Shown here piece after piece: positions 25,117-32,690 of a stretch of 33,738 nt of DNA. The position numbers and the translations under genes were made by a program. Every line of letters starts with the position of its first letter. Within the stretch, counting starts at the first letter, position 1. Under the pieces are notes generated by a model. That model had not been told where the DNA came from. It saw only the letters and a list, made by a program, of their open reading frames with translations, and ran no database searches. The stretch comes from Candidatus Bathyarchaeota archaeon. GTDB lineage: Archaea > Thermoproteota > Bathyarchaeia > Bathyarchaeales > Bathycorpusculaceae. Where the stretch lies: assembly GCA_025058315.1 (NCBI GenBank), contig JANXET010000014.1, positions 1-33,738 of the forward strand, given 5' to 3'.

Positions 25117-25558
25117 ATCCGCCTCTTCTATCCCGTCCGCCACGACCTCTGAATTGAGGTCTTGACTGGGCGTAGACTTTCTGGGATAAATTGTTTTCAG
25201 TGTTAACCTCGCTTGTCAGCTGTTCATTCAAGACTTCTAAGGTGCCATACCGCCCAACATTTAGCCGCATACTTCCCTTGAATAGGCTTATGTAACCATT
25301 TCCCACTCTGATGGTTTCACCCACATTTACCTTGGCTATGTTGTCATCCCAAAGTGTTAGGTAAATGCACCCTGTCTCGTCACCTATGAGGGCATCACAA
25401 ACTGCATGTGAAGTTCCATCCCTTCCAGAGGCTACACTTCGAGTGTCGCTTTTTGAAACCACTTTTGCCATTACATTAACAGCTCTAGATGTTGGAGTTA
25501 GCTCGCTTATTTTAACATCTACGGGCTTTCTACCTCCATGAAAACCTTCTATAGCCAA
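25097..25558 (-). CDS. ssb: Single-stranded DNA-binding protein, crenarchaeal type
   Basis: A 153-residue protein with one OB fold and a disordered tail, the layout of the Sulfolobus SSB. The OB region includes VKISELTPTSRAVNVMAKVV, DALIGDETGCIYLTLWDDN, VGETIRVGNGYISLFKGSMR and LNVGRYGTLEVL. The tail from about residue 133 is RG/RGG-rich (FRGRGGRDRRGGFRQRRY). It binds ssDNA during replication and repair. The start is TTG (25556-25558) with GGAAGGTG (25568-25575, minus strand) nine bases upstream; no ATG is available ahead of the fold. It lies downstream of the MIP18-like gene, 196 bases away. Confidence 0.9.
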   Translation of the reverse strand: MAIEGFHGGRKPVDVKISELTPTSRAVNVMAKVVSKSDTRSVASGRDGTSHAVCDALIGDETGCIYLTLWDDNIAKVNVGETIRVGNGYISLFKGSMRLNVGRYGTLEVLNEQLTSEVNTENNLSQKVYAQSRPQFRGRGGRDRRGGFRQRRY

Positions 25559-25633
25559 TTAAATCAACACCTTCCAACTTGATGCCAAATAGTTAGAGAC
25601 TTATTCACTTAAGGCTTTTGGTTTCTAAACTTT

Positions 25634-25697
25634 TAAGCGGTGTCTCCGCTTAGCTACTTTATAGGGGAACCCGGCAACGGCAAGATTCATGCTTGCC
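25634..25697. repeat. Two short inverted repeats upstream of ssb
   Basis: TAAGCGG (25634-25640) and CCGCTTA (25646-25652) form a 7-bp dyad with a five-base centre. GGCAAG (25679-25684) and CTTGCC (25692-25697) form a 6-bp dyad with a seven-base loop. Both lie in the ssb-MIP18 gap. On the minus strand a TATA-like CCTATAAAG (about 25656-25664) sits between the two, so the first dyad would fall between TATA box and transcript start, a place where archaeal operators occur. The other possibility is a terminator for the MIP18-like gene. Confidence 0.35.
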
Positions 25698-25754
25698 ATT
25701 AACGGCATGCTTATTAGACGGCCAAGAAGAAGCAAAAATGGAGGAACTTTGCGG

Positions 25755-26042
25755 TTATTCTTTGTTGGTTATTTCGTTTATTTTGTCTTCCATCATGTGT
25801 CCGCGGCAGTAAACTAGAGCCTTCTTAACACCCGCCACTTTCAGCGCTTCCTTTTTTATGTCCGAGGCAAGTTTGAAGGCTATGGGACAGAAGGGACTTG
25901 ATGGAATAAACTCAACTTTGACGACGCCAGGCTCCTCTTCCTTAACGCTTTTAATCATATTCATCTCAGCGAATGTCATTCCTGTCTCGGGATCTACCAC
26001 TTGGCCCACAGCCTCACGCACCTTATACTCTAACTCAGTCAT
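25755..26042 (-). CDS. MIP18/DUF59 family iron-sulfur assembly protein
   Basis: A protein of about 95 residues of the MIP18 (DUF59, PaaD/SufT-like) family, which assists iron-sulfur protein maturation. VVDPETGMTFAEMNMIKSV opens the domain, and VEFIPSSPFCPIAFKLASDIK carries the conserved cysteine context near residue 57. The C-terminal YCRGHMMEDKINEIT adds a further Cys and His. The ATG at 26042 is favoured over the ATG at 26054 because GGTGA lies four bases upstream of it, inside the longer reading. It precedes ssb on the same strand. Confidence 0.85.
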   Translation of the reverse strand: MTELEYKVREAVGQVVDPETGMTFAEMNMIKSVKEEEPGVVKVEFIPSSPFCPIAFKLASDIKKEALKVAGVKKALVYCRGHMMEDKINEITNKE

Positions 26043-26096
26043 TTTCTCACCCATTTGCTCTGAAAATGATCATGCTCTCATATAAACATTGCATAA

Positions 26097-26615
26097 TTAG
26101 TATTGTATTCCTTTTCGGGTAACTGTGTGCTCGGGATGTTTAACATCCACAACTTCGTTAACAAATTCGGCTCTTTCAATAAGTTCCCTTGGCGCATAAC
26201 GTCCAGTTAATACAACATCAGTTTTCTTCGGTATTTTATCAAGAAAATTCAAAACCTCTTTAACATCTATAAGTCCGCAATACACAGCTAAATTAATCTC
26301 ATCCAGAACTAGGAGGTGAGGCTTTTTCTCTTTAACAATTTTCTCGGCGAACTTCAGTGCCTTCCTTGCCTGTTTCTTGTCCTCCTCGCCGAGATTACTG
26401 AGCCCATGCCAACCCTTTCTTCCAAAGAGGTAGATCTCATAATAAGGAGCAAGTTTCCTGCGTATCTTATATTCGCCGGTGTTCCTCCACCATTTCAAAA
26501 ATTGTATGATGACAACCTTTTGCCTATGGCCGACACAGCGTAAAGCCAAGCCTAACGCATTTGTGGTTTTCCCACCGCCATTGCCAGTGTACAAGTACAA
26601 ATAACCCATGGGCAT
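26097..26615 (-). CDS. cobO: Cob(I)yrinic acid a,c-diamide adenosyltransferase
   Basis: A 172-residue P-loop enzyme of the CobO/BtuR/CobA type that transfers adenosyl from ATP to cob(I)alamin or its precursor. The N-terminal P-loop is YTGNGGGKTTNALGLALR. VVIIQFLKWWRNTGEY, HLLVLDEINLAVYCGLID (Walker B-like), VVLTGRYAPRELIERA and a final VKHPEHTVTRKGIQY are diagnostic. No other cobalamin synthesis gene is in the window, so it may serve salvage; the B12-binding radical SAM protein at 14.7-16.1 kb carries a cobalamin domain. The first ATG at 26615 is used; a second lies two codons downstream. Confidence 0.95.
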   Translation of the reverse strand: MPMGYLYLYTGNGGGKTTNALGLALRCVGHRQKVVIIQFLKWWRNTGEYKIRRKLAPYYEIYLFGRKGWHGLSNLGEEDKKQARKALKFAEKIVKEKKPHLLVLDEINLAVYCGLIDVKEVLNFLDKIPKKTDVVLTGRYAPRELIERAEFVNEVVDVKHPEHTVTRKGIQY

Positions 26616-26743
26616 CCCTGTTTTTCTTAGCTTCGCAGGCTTTTAAGAACTTATTGCAGTGTCTACCAATTTAATTAGCGACTAGAGTTAGGGCAACAGA
26701 ATATATGGCCTTTTATAGCTTGTTAAGTTCCGATTCATTTATT

Positions 26744-27121
26744 TTATTGCTGCTTTTTAGCGATGAACTCCTTCTTCATTTCTTGTACGTTTTCTGCGAA
26801 AGATTTCATTTGCCATTCAGGGCTTATTTCGCAAGATGTTTTGTCGCTGATTAAGTCTAAGATCATTTTTTCTATGAACTTCGATCCTAAACCGAAAATT
26901 CTCTCAAGCCCATCTGCAAATTTCGCAGGGTTTTGATATATAGTATCCTTCTTTACAGAGAAAGTGGCTTCCAGGTGATAGTATAATGCATCCTTGATAC
27001 TTGCACCGAGAGTATTTAGGGCGTCATCTACTGCTTCAACGAGCATGTTGTTGAAGTCCATTTCAAGCTTATCCATGTTCAAGCCGTACGGTGAAACAGA
27101 ATTATCATTTTTGCTCTTCAT
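26744..27121 (-). CDS. Small helical protein coupled to a two-component system
   Basis: A protein of about 125 residues, mostly helical, with LGASIKDALYYHLEATFSVK, ADGLERIFGLGSKFIEKMIL and a charged tail (MKKEFIAKKQQ). Similar short proteins with an ALYYHLE-like motif occur next to signalling genes in archaea and bacteria, but I cannot name a characterised family. The frame opens at 27163; the ATG at 27121 is preferred because it overlaps the last 17 bases of the response regulator gene, a clear sign of translational coupling. It is likely an output or partner of the response regulator, which lacks a DNA-binding domain. Confidence 0.65.
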   Translation of the reverse strand: MKSKNDNSVSPYGLNMDKLEMDFNNMLVEAVDDALNTLGASIKDALYYHLEATFSVKKDTIYQNPAKFADGLERIFGLGSKFIEKMILDLISDKTSCEISPEWQMKSFAENVQEMKKEFIAKKQQ

Positions 27122-27572
27122 GAGGTGATTCTTCCGCGAGGGCTTTTGAGACGCGGGTCTCAATCCACTTTACAACTTTCTCCTCAGTAACTTTTTCTGC
27201 CTGCTTTCGTTCATCAAGCTTTTTCTCAATTACGCTAAGCAGTTCTTCTGGATTGACGGGTTTCATTATGTAGGCATCGGCACCATAATTAAGGGAATCT
27301 ACGGCATTTTGTAGAGTGGCGTGACCCGTTACCATTATCTTCACCATCTTAGGTACAAAGTCTCTCATTTTTCTAAGTAGTTCGGTTCCTTCCATGTCGG
27401 GGAGTTTTATGTCAAGCAGGGCGAGGTCATAATAATTTTTCTTTGACTTTTCTATGGCTTCCTTACCACTTTTTGCCATGTCAACTTTGTAGCCATTTTC
27501 CTCCAAAATCACTTTTAGTGTTTCTCTAATGCCTTTGTCGTCGTCAACAACCAGCACGTACGCCTTTGCCAT
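27105..27572 (-). CDS. Response regulator, receiver domain only
   Basis: A 155-residue CheY-like receiver. Acidic residues DDD at 10-12, phosphoacceptor Asp near residue 54 (ALLDIKLPDMEG), Thr in IMVTGHAT near 83 and Lys in YIMKPVNP near 105 are all present. A 35-residue charged helical tail follows, with no recognised output domain. GGAGGTGA (27582-27589, minus strand) lies nine bases ahead of the ATG inside the histidine kinase gene, and the ATG shares one base with the kinase TAA stop. Its cognate sensor is therefore almost certainly the upstream kinase. Confidence 0.93.
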   Translation of the reverse strand: MAKAYVLVVDDDKGIRETLKVILEENGYKVDMAKSGKEAIEKSKKNYYDLALLDIKLPDMEGTELLRKMRDFVPKMVKIMVTGHATLQNAVDSLNYGADAYIMKPVNPEELLSVIEKKLDERKQAEKVTEEKVVKWIETRVSKALAEESPHEEQK

Positions 27573-29440
27573 TATGCTGCTTCACCTCCTAAACATCTTT
27601 TAATTGGCAATTTAACCGTGAAAATTGACCCCTCCCCCACTTTGCTTTTAACATTAATGACGCCGCCATGGCTTTCAACGAACCTCTTACAAATTAATAG
27701 TCCCATACCCATACCTTTAGCCTTTGTGGTGAATATAGAGTTGAAAAGCTTTCCCATGTCGCTTTCAGGGATGCCAACTCCAGTGTCAGCAAAGTTGATC
27801 TTAACGAAGTCTCCTTCCTTTCCCGTTGAAACCTCTAATACACCGCCTTTCTCTTCCATGGCCTGTATACCATTCACGATCAGGTTCATGAAAACCCTCT
27901 TCATCATGTACTTATCAGCATTCACTTCCGGAATGCGCTTAAGTTTTGTAGTCACACTGATGTTCTTCGGAGTCTTAATTTGGGAAATAACCTCTTTAAT
28001 CAGAGCATTTATATTTACCCTTTCAAAATTGGGTCTGTCAGCTATTGAGAAATCTCTCAGGTCTCTAACTATTTCATCAGCGTATTTAACTGAATCATGG
28101 ATTATTTGGAGAGCTTTACTGATTCTTTTATTAGAATATATATGATCAGACAGTTCTTTGCGAATTATGAAAGCGGCGTTCTCTATTGCCTGCAGAGGAT
28201 TCCTAAGATCATGCCCTACCATTATTGCAAGCTCAAAAATAGCCGCCAGCTTCTCCAGTTTTAGACGTTGTTCCTCCAGTTGTTTTCTTTCGCGTACGTC
28301 GTTTAGAAGAACAAGCGCAGCTGGACGCCCCTCATATGTTATTAAGGAGCCGAACATCTCGAAAGGTATCCTTTCACCGTTCTTAGCCACTAACTCGATC
28401 AGGTTTAATTTCGGAGGGCTTCCCTGCAGCTTCATCAAATACAATTCCCGCGCCTTCTGTCGATATTTTTCGTCGACAAACTTCTCATATGGGTGACCTA
28501 TCACTTCATCCTCTGAGTAGCCGAGAAGATTTAAAAGCGTCTTATTAACGAACACAACTTTTTCATCCTGAATTGTAACGACTCCAGCGCTTACCTCATT
28601 CACCAATAAAGAGTACCTTTTTTCAGATTCCAGCAAATCCTTCGTCCTTTTTTGAACGAGCTCCTCAAGATTCTCCGAATACCTCTTCAGTTCCTTTTCA
28701 AGTTTCTTCCGCTCTGTTATAGGCACAGCAATTTCTACAGCATACAGAATGTTGCCGTTCTCGTCTCTAAGAGCATTAGCGTAGAGTTGAACCCACTTTT
28801 CTTCATTCCCGTCACTGGACACCATGTAGTCAGCTGTAGCCTCAGGCACACCCTCCTCCAAAACTTTTCGAGCGGGACACCATGGACAAACTTCGTTACG
28901 GTTGGCAAAAACCGAATAACAGTATTCGCCGATAATGTTGTCATGAATTTTCCTCAGAATATTATTAGCCCAGAGGATACGGAAATCTTTAGAAAGAACA
29001 GCCAATCCCACATTCATGCTGCTGGTGGCAAGTTCAAGCAGATTTCTCTCCTGCTGTAAGGCGTTCTTGGCCTTTCTGAGCTCAGTTATGTCTATGAAGC
29101 TTTCTACAAGGCAGGCGCGCCCTTCCCAAAAGATTTTTTTCACAGTTTTCAGTATTGGAACCTTTTCTCCATTAGCCCTTACCAACAAGCGCTCTGAATT
29201 GTCTACTTCCAGACCAAGATCGGTTATCGGGCACCTTCCAACATCGTTGGGGCAAATAAAATTATGGCATACTTTTCCCGTAACAGATTCCCGATCTACA
29301 CCTATCATCTGCAGGGCCGCGTCGTTTGCGTAAATTATTCTATGGGTTTCTTCATCTATTATCAAAATACCCATCGGAATTAAATCCAGAATAGAGCCAG
29401 CTGAAACCACTATTTTTTCACTGGCTTGTGACTGGGGCAT
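27572..29440 (-). CDS. Cytoplasmic sensor histidine kinase with three PAS domains
   Basis: A sensor kinase of about 622 residues without membrane segments. Counting from the upstream TTG at 29467 (subtract 9 for the preferred ATG at 29440), PAS1 spans about 20-128, PAS2 145-255, a coiled coil 255-285 and PAS3 285-395. The DHp helix carries His419 in MVGHDLRNPLQ. The ATPase domain has the N box (NLIVNGIQAM), DTGVGIP and a GMGMGLLICKRFVESHGG glycine motif. PAS1 contains C67, C72 and C79 (CHNFICPNDVGRCP) and PAS2 contains C183, C194 and C197 (CYS then CPWCP), suggesting redox or metal sensing. The response regulator and a small helical protein are overlapped downstream. Confidence 0.92.
   Translation of the reverse strand: MPQSQASEKIVVSAGSILDLIPMGILIIDEETHRIIYANDAALQMIGVDRESVTGKVCHNFICPNDVGRCPITDLGLEVDNSERLLVRANGEKVPILKTVKKIFWEGRACLVESFIDITELRKAKNALQQERNLLELATSSMNVGLAVLSKDFRILWANNILRKIHDNIIGEYCYSVFANRNEVCPWCPARKVLEEGVPEATADYMVSSDGNEEKWVQLYANALRDENGNILYAVEIAVPITERKKLEKELKRYSENLEELVQKRTKDLLESEKRYSLLVNEVSAGVVTIQDEKVVFVNKTLLNLLGYSEDEVIGHPYEKFVDEKYRQKARELYLMKLQGSPPKLNLIELVAKNGERIPFEMFGSLITYEGRPAALVLLNDVRERKQLEEQRLKLEKLAAIFELAIMVGHDLRNPLQAIENAAFIIRKELSDHIYSNKRISKALQIIHDSVKYADEIVRDLRDFSIADRPNFERVNINALIKEVISQIKTPKNISVTTKLKRIPEVNADKYMMKRVFMNLIVNGIQAMEEKGGVLEVSTGKEGDFVKINFADTGVGIPESDMGKLFNSIFTTKAKGMGMGLLICKRFVESHGGVINVKSKVGEGSIFTVKLPIKRCLGGEAA
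27582..27589 (-). promoter_or_regulatory. Strong Shine-Dalgarno sequence of the response regulator
   Basis: On the minus strand GGAGGTGA, a near-complete complement of the 16S rRNA 3' end, lies nine bases before the regulator ATG and inside the last codons of the kinase gene. It fixes the start and supports coupled translation. Confidence 0.8.
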
Positions 29441-29557
29441 CCCATCAGCCTCTTTAGCATATAGCAATACTTAACATACTTTTTTAAGGTAAAACATCCG
29501 TAAAAGCATTATGGAGTAATAAAGCCAATATTTTGATCCGGCGTGATTTATTGTTAA

Positions 29558-29567
29558 GTTTAAATAG
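29558..29567 (+). promoter_or_regulatory. Likely TATA box of aIF2 beta
   Basis: GTTTAAATAG lies about 35-40 bases ahead of the aIF2 beta ATG at 29601, consistent with a transcript start near 29585 and a short leader. Inferred from geometry. Confidence 0.4.
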
Positions 29568-29600
29568 TTTACTGGTTATTTCTGGTTTGAAGTGACTTAA

Positions 29601-30011
29601 ATGACGCTTGAATATGAGGATTTGCTTAGAAGAGCGCGCTCCCAGCTTCCTGAAATCACCTCTAAACGGGAACGCTTGGAGATTCCTAAGCTTCAGTGCA
29701 CAATTGTGGGCATGCGAACTATGATCCATAATTTTACAGATGTTGCTGAAGTGCTGAATCGAGACCCGCAACATTTATTGAAGTTCTTGTCCGGTGAGTT
29801 GGCCACAGCCACAGTTCTGCAGGAGTCAAGGGCCATTTTTCAAGGAAAGTTTCCACGAGAAACTCTTGAGAAGCTAATCCAAAGATATATGGAAACTTTT
29901 GTGACATGCCCTGTTTGCAAGCGTCCGGACACCAAAATTATAAAAGAAAAACGTCTATCATTTCTGGTTTGTGAAGCATGTGGCGCTAGGTCATCTGTAA
30001 AGAGCATATAG
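29601..30011 (+). CDS. eif2b: Translation initiation factor aIF2 subunit beta
   Basis: The beta subunit of the archaeal initiator-tRNA carrier aIF2. The 136-residue protein has an N-terminal helix, a central alpha-beta domain (IVGMRTMIHNFTDVAEVLNR, HLLKFLSGELATA, QGKF near residue 92) and a C-terminal zinc ribbon with two CxxC pairs (CPVCKRPDTK and VCEACGARS). Length matches the archaeal form, which lacks the eukaryotic lysine-rich extension. The ATG start follows an AT-rich region. The DUF424 gene follows closely, a pairing often seen in archaea, so one transcript is likely. Confidence 0.95.
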   Translation: MTLEYEDLLRRARSQLPEITSKRERLEIPKLQCTIVGMRTMIHNFTDVAEVLNRDPQHLLKFLSGELATATVLQESRAIFQGKFPRETLEKLIQRYMETFVTCPVCKRPDTKIIKEKRLSFLVCEACGARSSVKSI

Positions 30012-30038
30012 AATGAGTGTATAACATTGAGGTGCTAC

Positions 30039-30323
30039 ATGAAAATTAGAAAAGTGGGGGGACATGTTCTACTTTCCATATGTGATATCGACCTGCCTGG
30101 TAAGACGCTGCGGGAGGGAAAAATCGTATTCAAAGTTTCAGAGGAATTCTACAAGGGCGATGAAGTGGATATTGAGGAGGCTATAAACATGATAGAAAAC
30201 TCAACCATAGTTAACATGGTTGGAGTTAACGTTGTCAAAAGGGCTGTGGAGAGGGGATATGTGCATCCAGAAGCAATCATGATGATAGAGGGAACTCCAC
30301 ACGCACAGATAATAAAACTTTAG
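30039..30323 (+). CDS. DUF424 family protein
   Basis: A protein of about 94 residues of the archaeal DUF424 family, often found beside translation genes and of unknown role. Characteristic segments are GHVLLSICDIDLPGKTLREG, the following FKVSEEFYKG, VNMVGVNVVKRAVERGYVHP and the final ILM-like EGTPHAQIIKL. The frame can start at a TTG (30027), but the ATG at 30039 is preceded by GAGGTG four bases upstream. It lies 27 bases after aIF2 beta and likely shares its transcript. Confidence 0.88.
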   Translation: MKIRKVGGHVLLSICDIDLPGKTLREGKIVFKVSEEFYKGDEVDIEEAINMIENSTIVNMVGVNVVKRAVERGYVHPEAIMMIEGTPHAQIIKL

Positions 30324-30986
30324 GTAAGTCATGGCTATTTTTCCTCTTACCCAGAGATATACACTAAACCGTATTTTGCAGCGCCGGAACCAATGGAGTC
30401 GCCCTGTTACTTAGAGAGTTTACGTTATTCAGGGTAAATGCTGTTTGCCTTTATGGAACGTTCTCTCAAGGTCTCGTCATAAGTTCCAGACTTATGCTCC
30501 ATGAACCTCAAGCAGGGTTCAAGTGCCCGCTTAACGTTAAAGGTTACAGTACGGATATGCAGCCCCTTGATAACTGCACTTACACTATTCGTTATTTATA
30601 TAAGCTCAGCGGCTCAAGGCATATACATCAAATATGGGGGCTGAAGTAGGCTACAAATTAGGGGCACATGGCCCTCATTTTTAGTTTTTAGGCATTTCCT
30701 ATTTATTCTGAGCTACAGTTGAAAATAAAGTAGCCAGGTTACTAATTAGGCCGTCCGAGTAACTCTGAAATCTCATCCAAAAAGTCGACTTAATGCCTTC
30801 TCATCATCCGGCAGAACATAATTTTCAACCACGTAAATAAATACATTATTCTCCCATATCAACTAATTAAGTGCCAATGGACGCGTAAAAGGATAATTAG
30901 TTATCAACACTTAATTGCAGAATAATCAGTTCTCAGAAACTTTATAGCTGATCGTTTTTCAAACTATATAGCACCGTGATGTTGAT
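30324..30986. other. Gene-poor region with a probable gene remnant
   Basis: This 663-base stretch has no intact gene. Two overlapping short plus-strand frames lie at about 30497-30650, neither looking protein-like. The minus strand at 30742-30862 carries a short frameshifted coding-like stretch, listed separately. TATA-like blocks at about 30939-30946 (CTTTATAG) and 30963-30969 (CTATATA) probably belong to the AOR-family gene. I see no tRNA, CRISPR array or clear structured RNA. Confidence 0.55.
30742..30862 (-). pseudogene. Short coding-like remnant with a frameshift in an A/T run
   Basis: On the minus strand, from a TTG at 30860-30862, the frame reads WENNVFIYVVENYVLPDDEK then ALSRL. It meets a stop just after a run of five identical bases (30779-30783). 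With one base less in that run it continues LDEISELLGRPN to a TAG at 30742-30744. The residue pattern looks like the C-terminus of a real protein of unknown family. It may be the tail of a lost gene or a very small gene. Confidence 0.35.
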
Positions 30987-31001
30987 TTGAGTGTGGAATT
31001 G

Positions 31002-32690
31002 ATGACGGTTGGAGGAGGGTATTGCGGCAGGATACTTAGAATCAACCTTTCGAAGCAAGAAATCTCATGCGAGGATATTGACGACAAAACAGTCTACAAT
31101 TTTATTGGTGGGAGAGGATATGCCGCGTGGATCCTTTATAACGAACTTAACCCCGCAATTGATCCATTAAGTGGCGAGAATGAAATAATATTTATGACCG
31201 GCCCGTTTACTGGAACAGATGTGCCTGGTTCGGGGAGAATTTCTATAAGTTCGAAATCTCCGCTTACTGGAACAATTTTCGATTCATCCATGGGCGGATC
31301 ATTTGGAGCTTATCTTAAGGCAGCAGGCTACGATGGTTTGATTTTAAGCGGATCCTCGGAAAAACCTGTTTACTTGGTCATAGATGAGAATAGTGTTGAC
31401 ATAAGAGATGCGAGTGCCCTTTGGGGTAAAAGCACGAGGGAAACTGAAAGGGAGCTAAGGGAGAAGCAGCCATTTTCTTCAATAGCTGAGATAGGCCCTG
31501 CTGGAGAGAACCGTGTTTTCCTTGCAAACATAATGTCAGATGGAAGAGCTGCGGGAAGGGGAGGTTTAGGCGCGGTTTTGGGCTCGAAGAAGGTGAAGGC
31601 TATAGTTGTAAAGGGCAGGGGAAAAGTGAGGATCGCCTATGAAAGGCCATATAAGCAATTAGTTAAAAAAATCACCTATTTAATAAGAACCCATCCAGTT
31701 ACTGGCGACAACGGGTCTCTTGCCTTGCATGGTACAGCTGTTCTGGTTCATCCAATAGCTATGGCGGGGATAATGCCGGTTGAAAATTTCGAGAAAAGGA
31801 TATTGGCATATGACGAGGTGGATGGATTTTCCGGCGAAACTATAAAGGAAAAGTATTTTATCCGCAGAAAGGGATGTTACAGATGTCCAACGGCCTGTGG
31901 AAGAATAATAAAGGTTAGAGAGCAAAATTCTAAGTGTCCTGAGTACGAGTCAATCGCCATGATTGGGCCGAATTCAGGATTTTTCGATTTCGAGAATCAA
32001 ATATTTCCTTTATGTGAATTATGCGATGAGCTTGGAATGGATACGATTTCAGTTGGAAATTCTCTTGGATTCGCAAAAAAGGTGGGAGTAATTAAAAATT
32101 TTGAAGATGCTAAAAATCTTATTTTTGACATAGCCTATAATAGATCTCCATTTTCGAAGGGTGTAAAATATGCCTCAAAAATGCTTGGAAGAGAAGAGGA
32201 GGCCATGCATGTCAAAGGGCTGGAAATGCCGGCCTATAACCCAATTGGCGTCAGGGGAACCGCTTTAGCCTATGCAACTTCTAATAGAGGGGCTTGCCAT
32301 TTAAGGGCTTACACCATCGCTCCTGAAATTTTACACTCTCCACAATTCGTTGACCCCAACAGTGATGAGGGTAAAGCGGAATTAGTAGTGAAGCTGCAGG
32401 ACGCCTTCGCCGTTTATGACAGCCTCATAATGTGTAAATATTATAGTTTTGCCCTTTTCACCACCCTTGAATACGAACTTGACGATATAGCTAAACTATT
32501 AAGCGCCATAACCGGATTGAGCTATACAAACGAAATTTTACATGAAATTGGAGCTAGGATTTACGCCATTGAAAAAATTTTCAACGTAAAAGCAGGTGTA
32601 GGGCCAGAAGGGGATAAACTGCCAAAAAGTTTAGGGATAGATATAAGCGGTCTTCTACAGCGCTATTATAAGTTAAGGGGATGGATTTAG
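31002..32690 (+). CDS. Aldehyde:ferredoxin oxidoreductase family enzyme (tungstopterin, [4Fe-4S])
   Basis: An AOR-family enzyme that oxidises an aldehyde to the acid with ferredoxin as acceptor. The N-terminal CGRILRINLSKQEI, FIGGRGYAAWILYNEL, MTGPFTGTDVPGSGRISISS and MSDGRAAGRGGLGAVLGSKK segments are family hallmarks. Cluster ligands are C-x2-C-x3-C in GCYRCPTAC (near residue 300) plus the later cysteine in DSLIMC, corresponding to the DxxGLC pterin/cluster motif. Substrate is not decided by sequence alone. At about 562 residues it is slightly shorter than the classic AOR. Starts at TTG 30987, GTG 30993 and ATG 31002 are all possible; I chose the ATG. The HPS-like gene begins directly after the TAG stop. 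Confidence 0.92.
   Translation: MTVGGGYCGRILRINLSKQEISCEDIDDKTVYNFIGGRGYAAWILYNELNPAIDPLSGENEIIFMTGPFTGTDVPGSGRISISSKSPLTGTIFDSSMGGSFGAYLKAAGYDGLILSGSSEKPVYLVIDENSVDIRDASALWGKSTRETERELREKQPFSSIAEIGPAGENRVFLANIMSDGRAAGRGGLGAVLGSKKVKAIVVKGRGKVRIAYERPYKQLVKKITYLIRTHPVTGDNGSLALHGTAVLVHPIAMAGIMPVENFEKRILAYDEVDGFSGETIKEKYFIRRKGCYRCPTACGRIIKVREQNSKCPEYESIAMIGPNSGFFDFENQIFPLCELCDELGMDTISVGNSLGFAKKVGVIKNFEDAKNLIFDIAYNRSPFSKGVKYASKMLGREEEAMHVKGLEMPAYNPIGVRGTALAYATSNRGACHLRAYTIAPEILHSPQFVDPNSDEGKAELVVKLQDAFAVYDSLIMCKYYSFALFTTLEYELDDIAKLLSAITGLSYTNEILHEIGARIYAIEKIFNVKAGVGPEGDKLPKSLGIDISGLLQRYYKLRGWI

Noticed and set aside
30497-30650. Two overlapping plus-strand frames of about 50 codons between DUF424 and the AOR-family gene
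   Set aside because: They compete with each other, lack Shine-Dalgarno sequences and do not look like real protein.
30770-30810. Minus-strand ATGATGA (30801-30807) as box C of a C/D guide RNA
   Set aside because: No CTGA box D at a suitable distance; the motif lies in the coding-like remnant.
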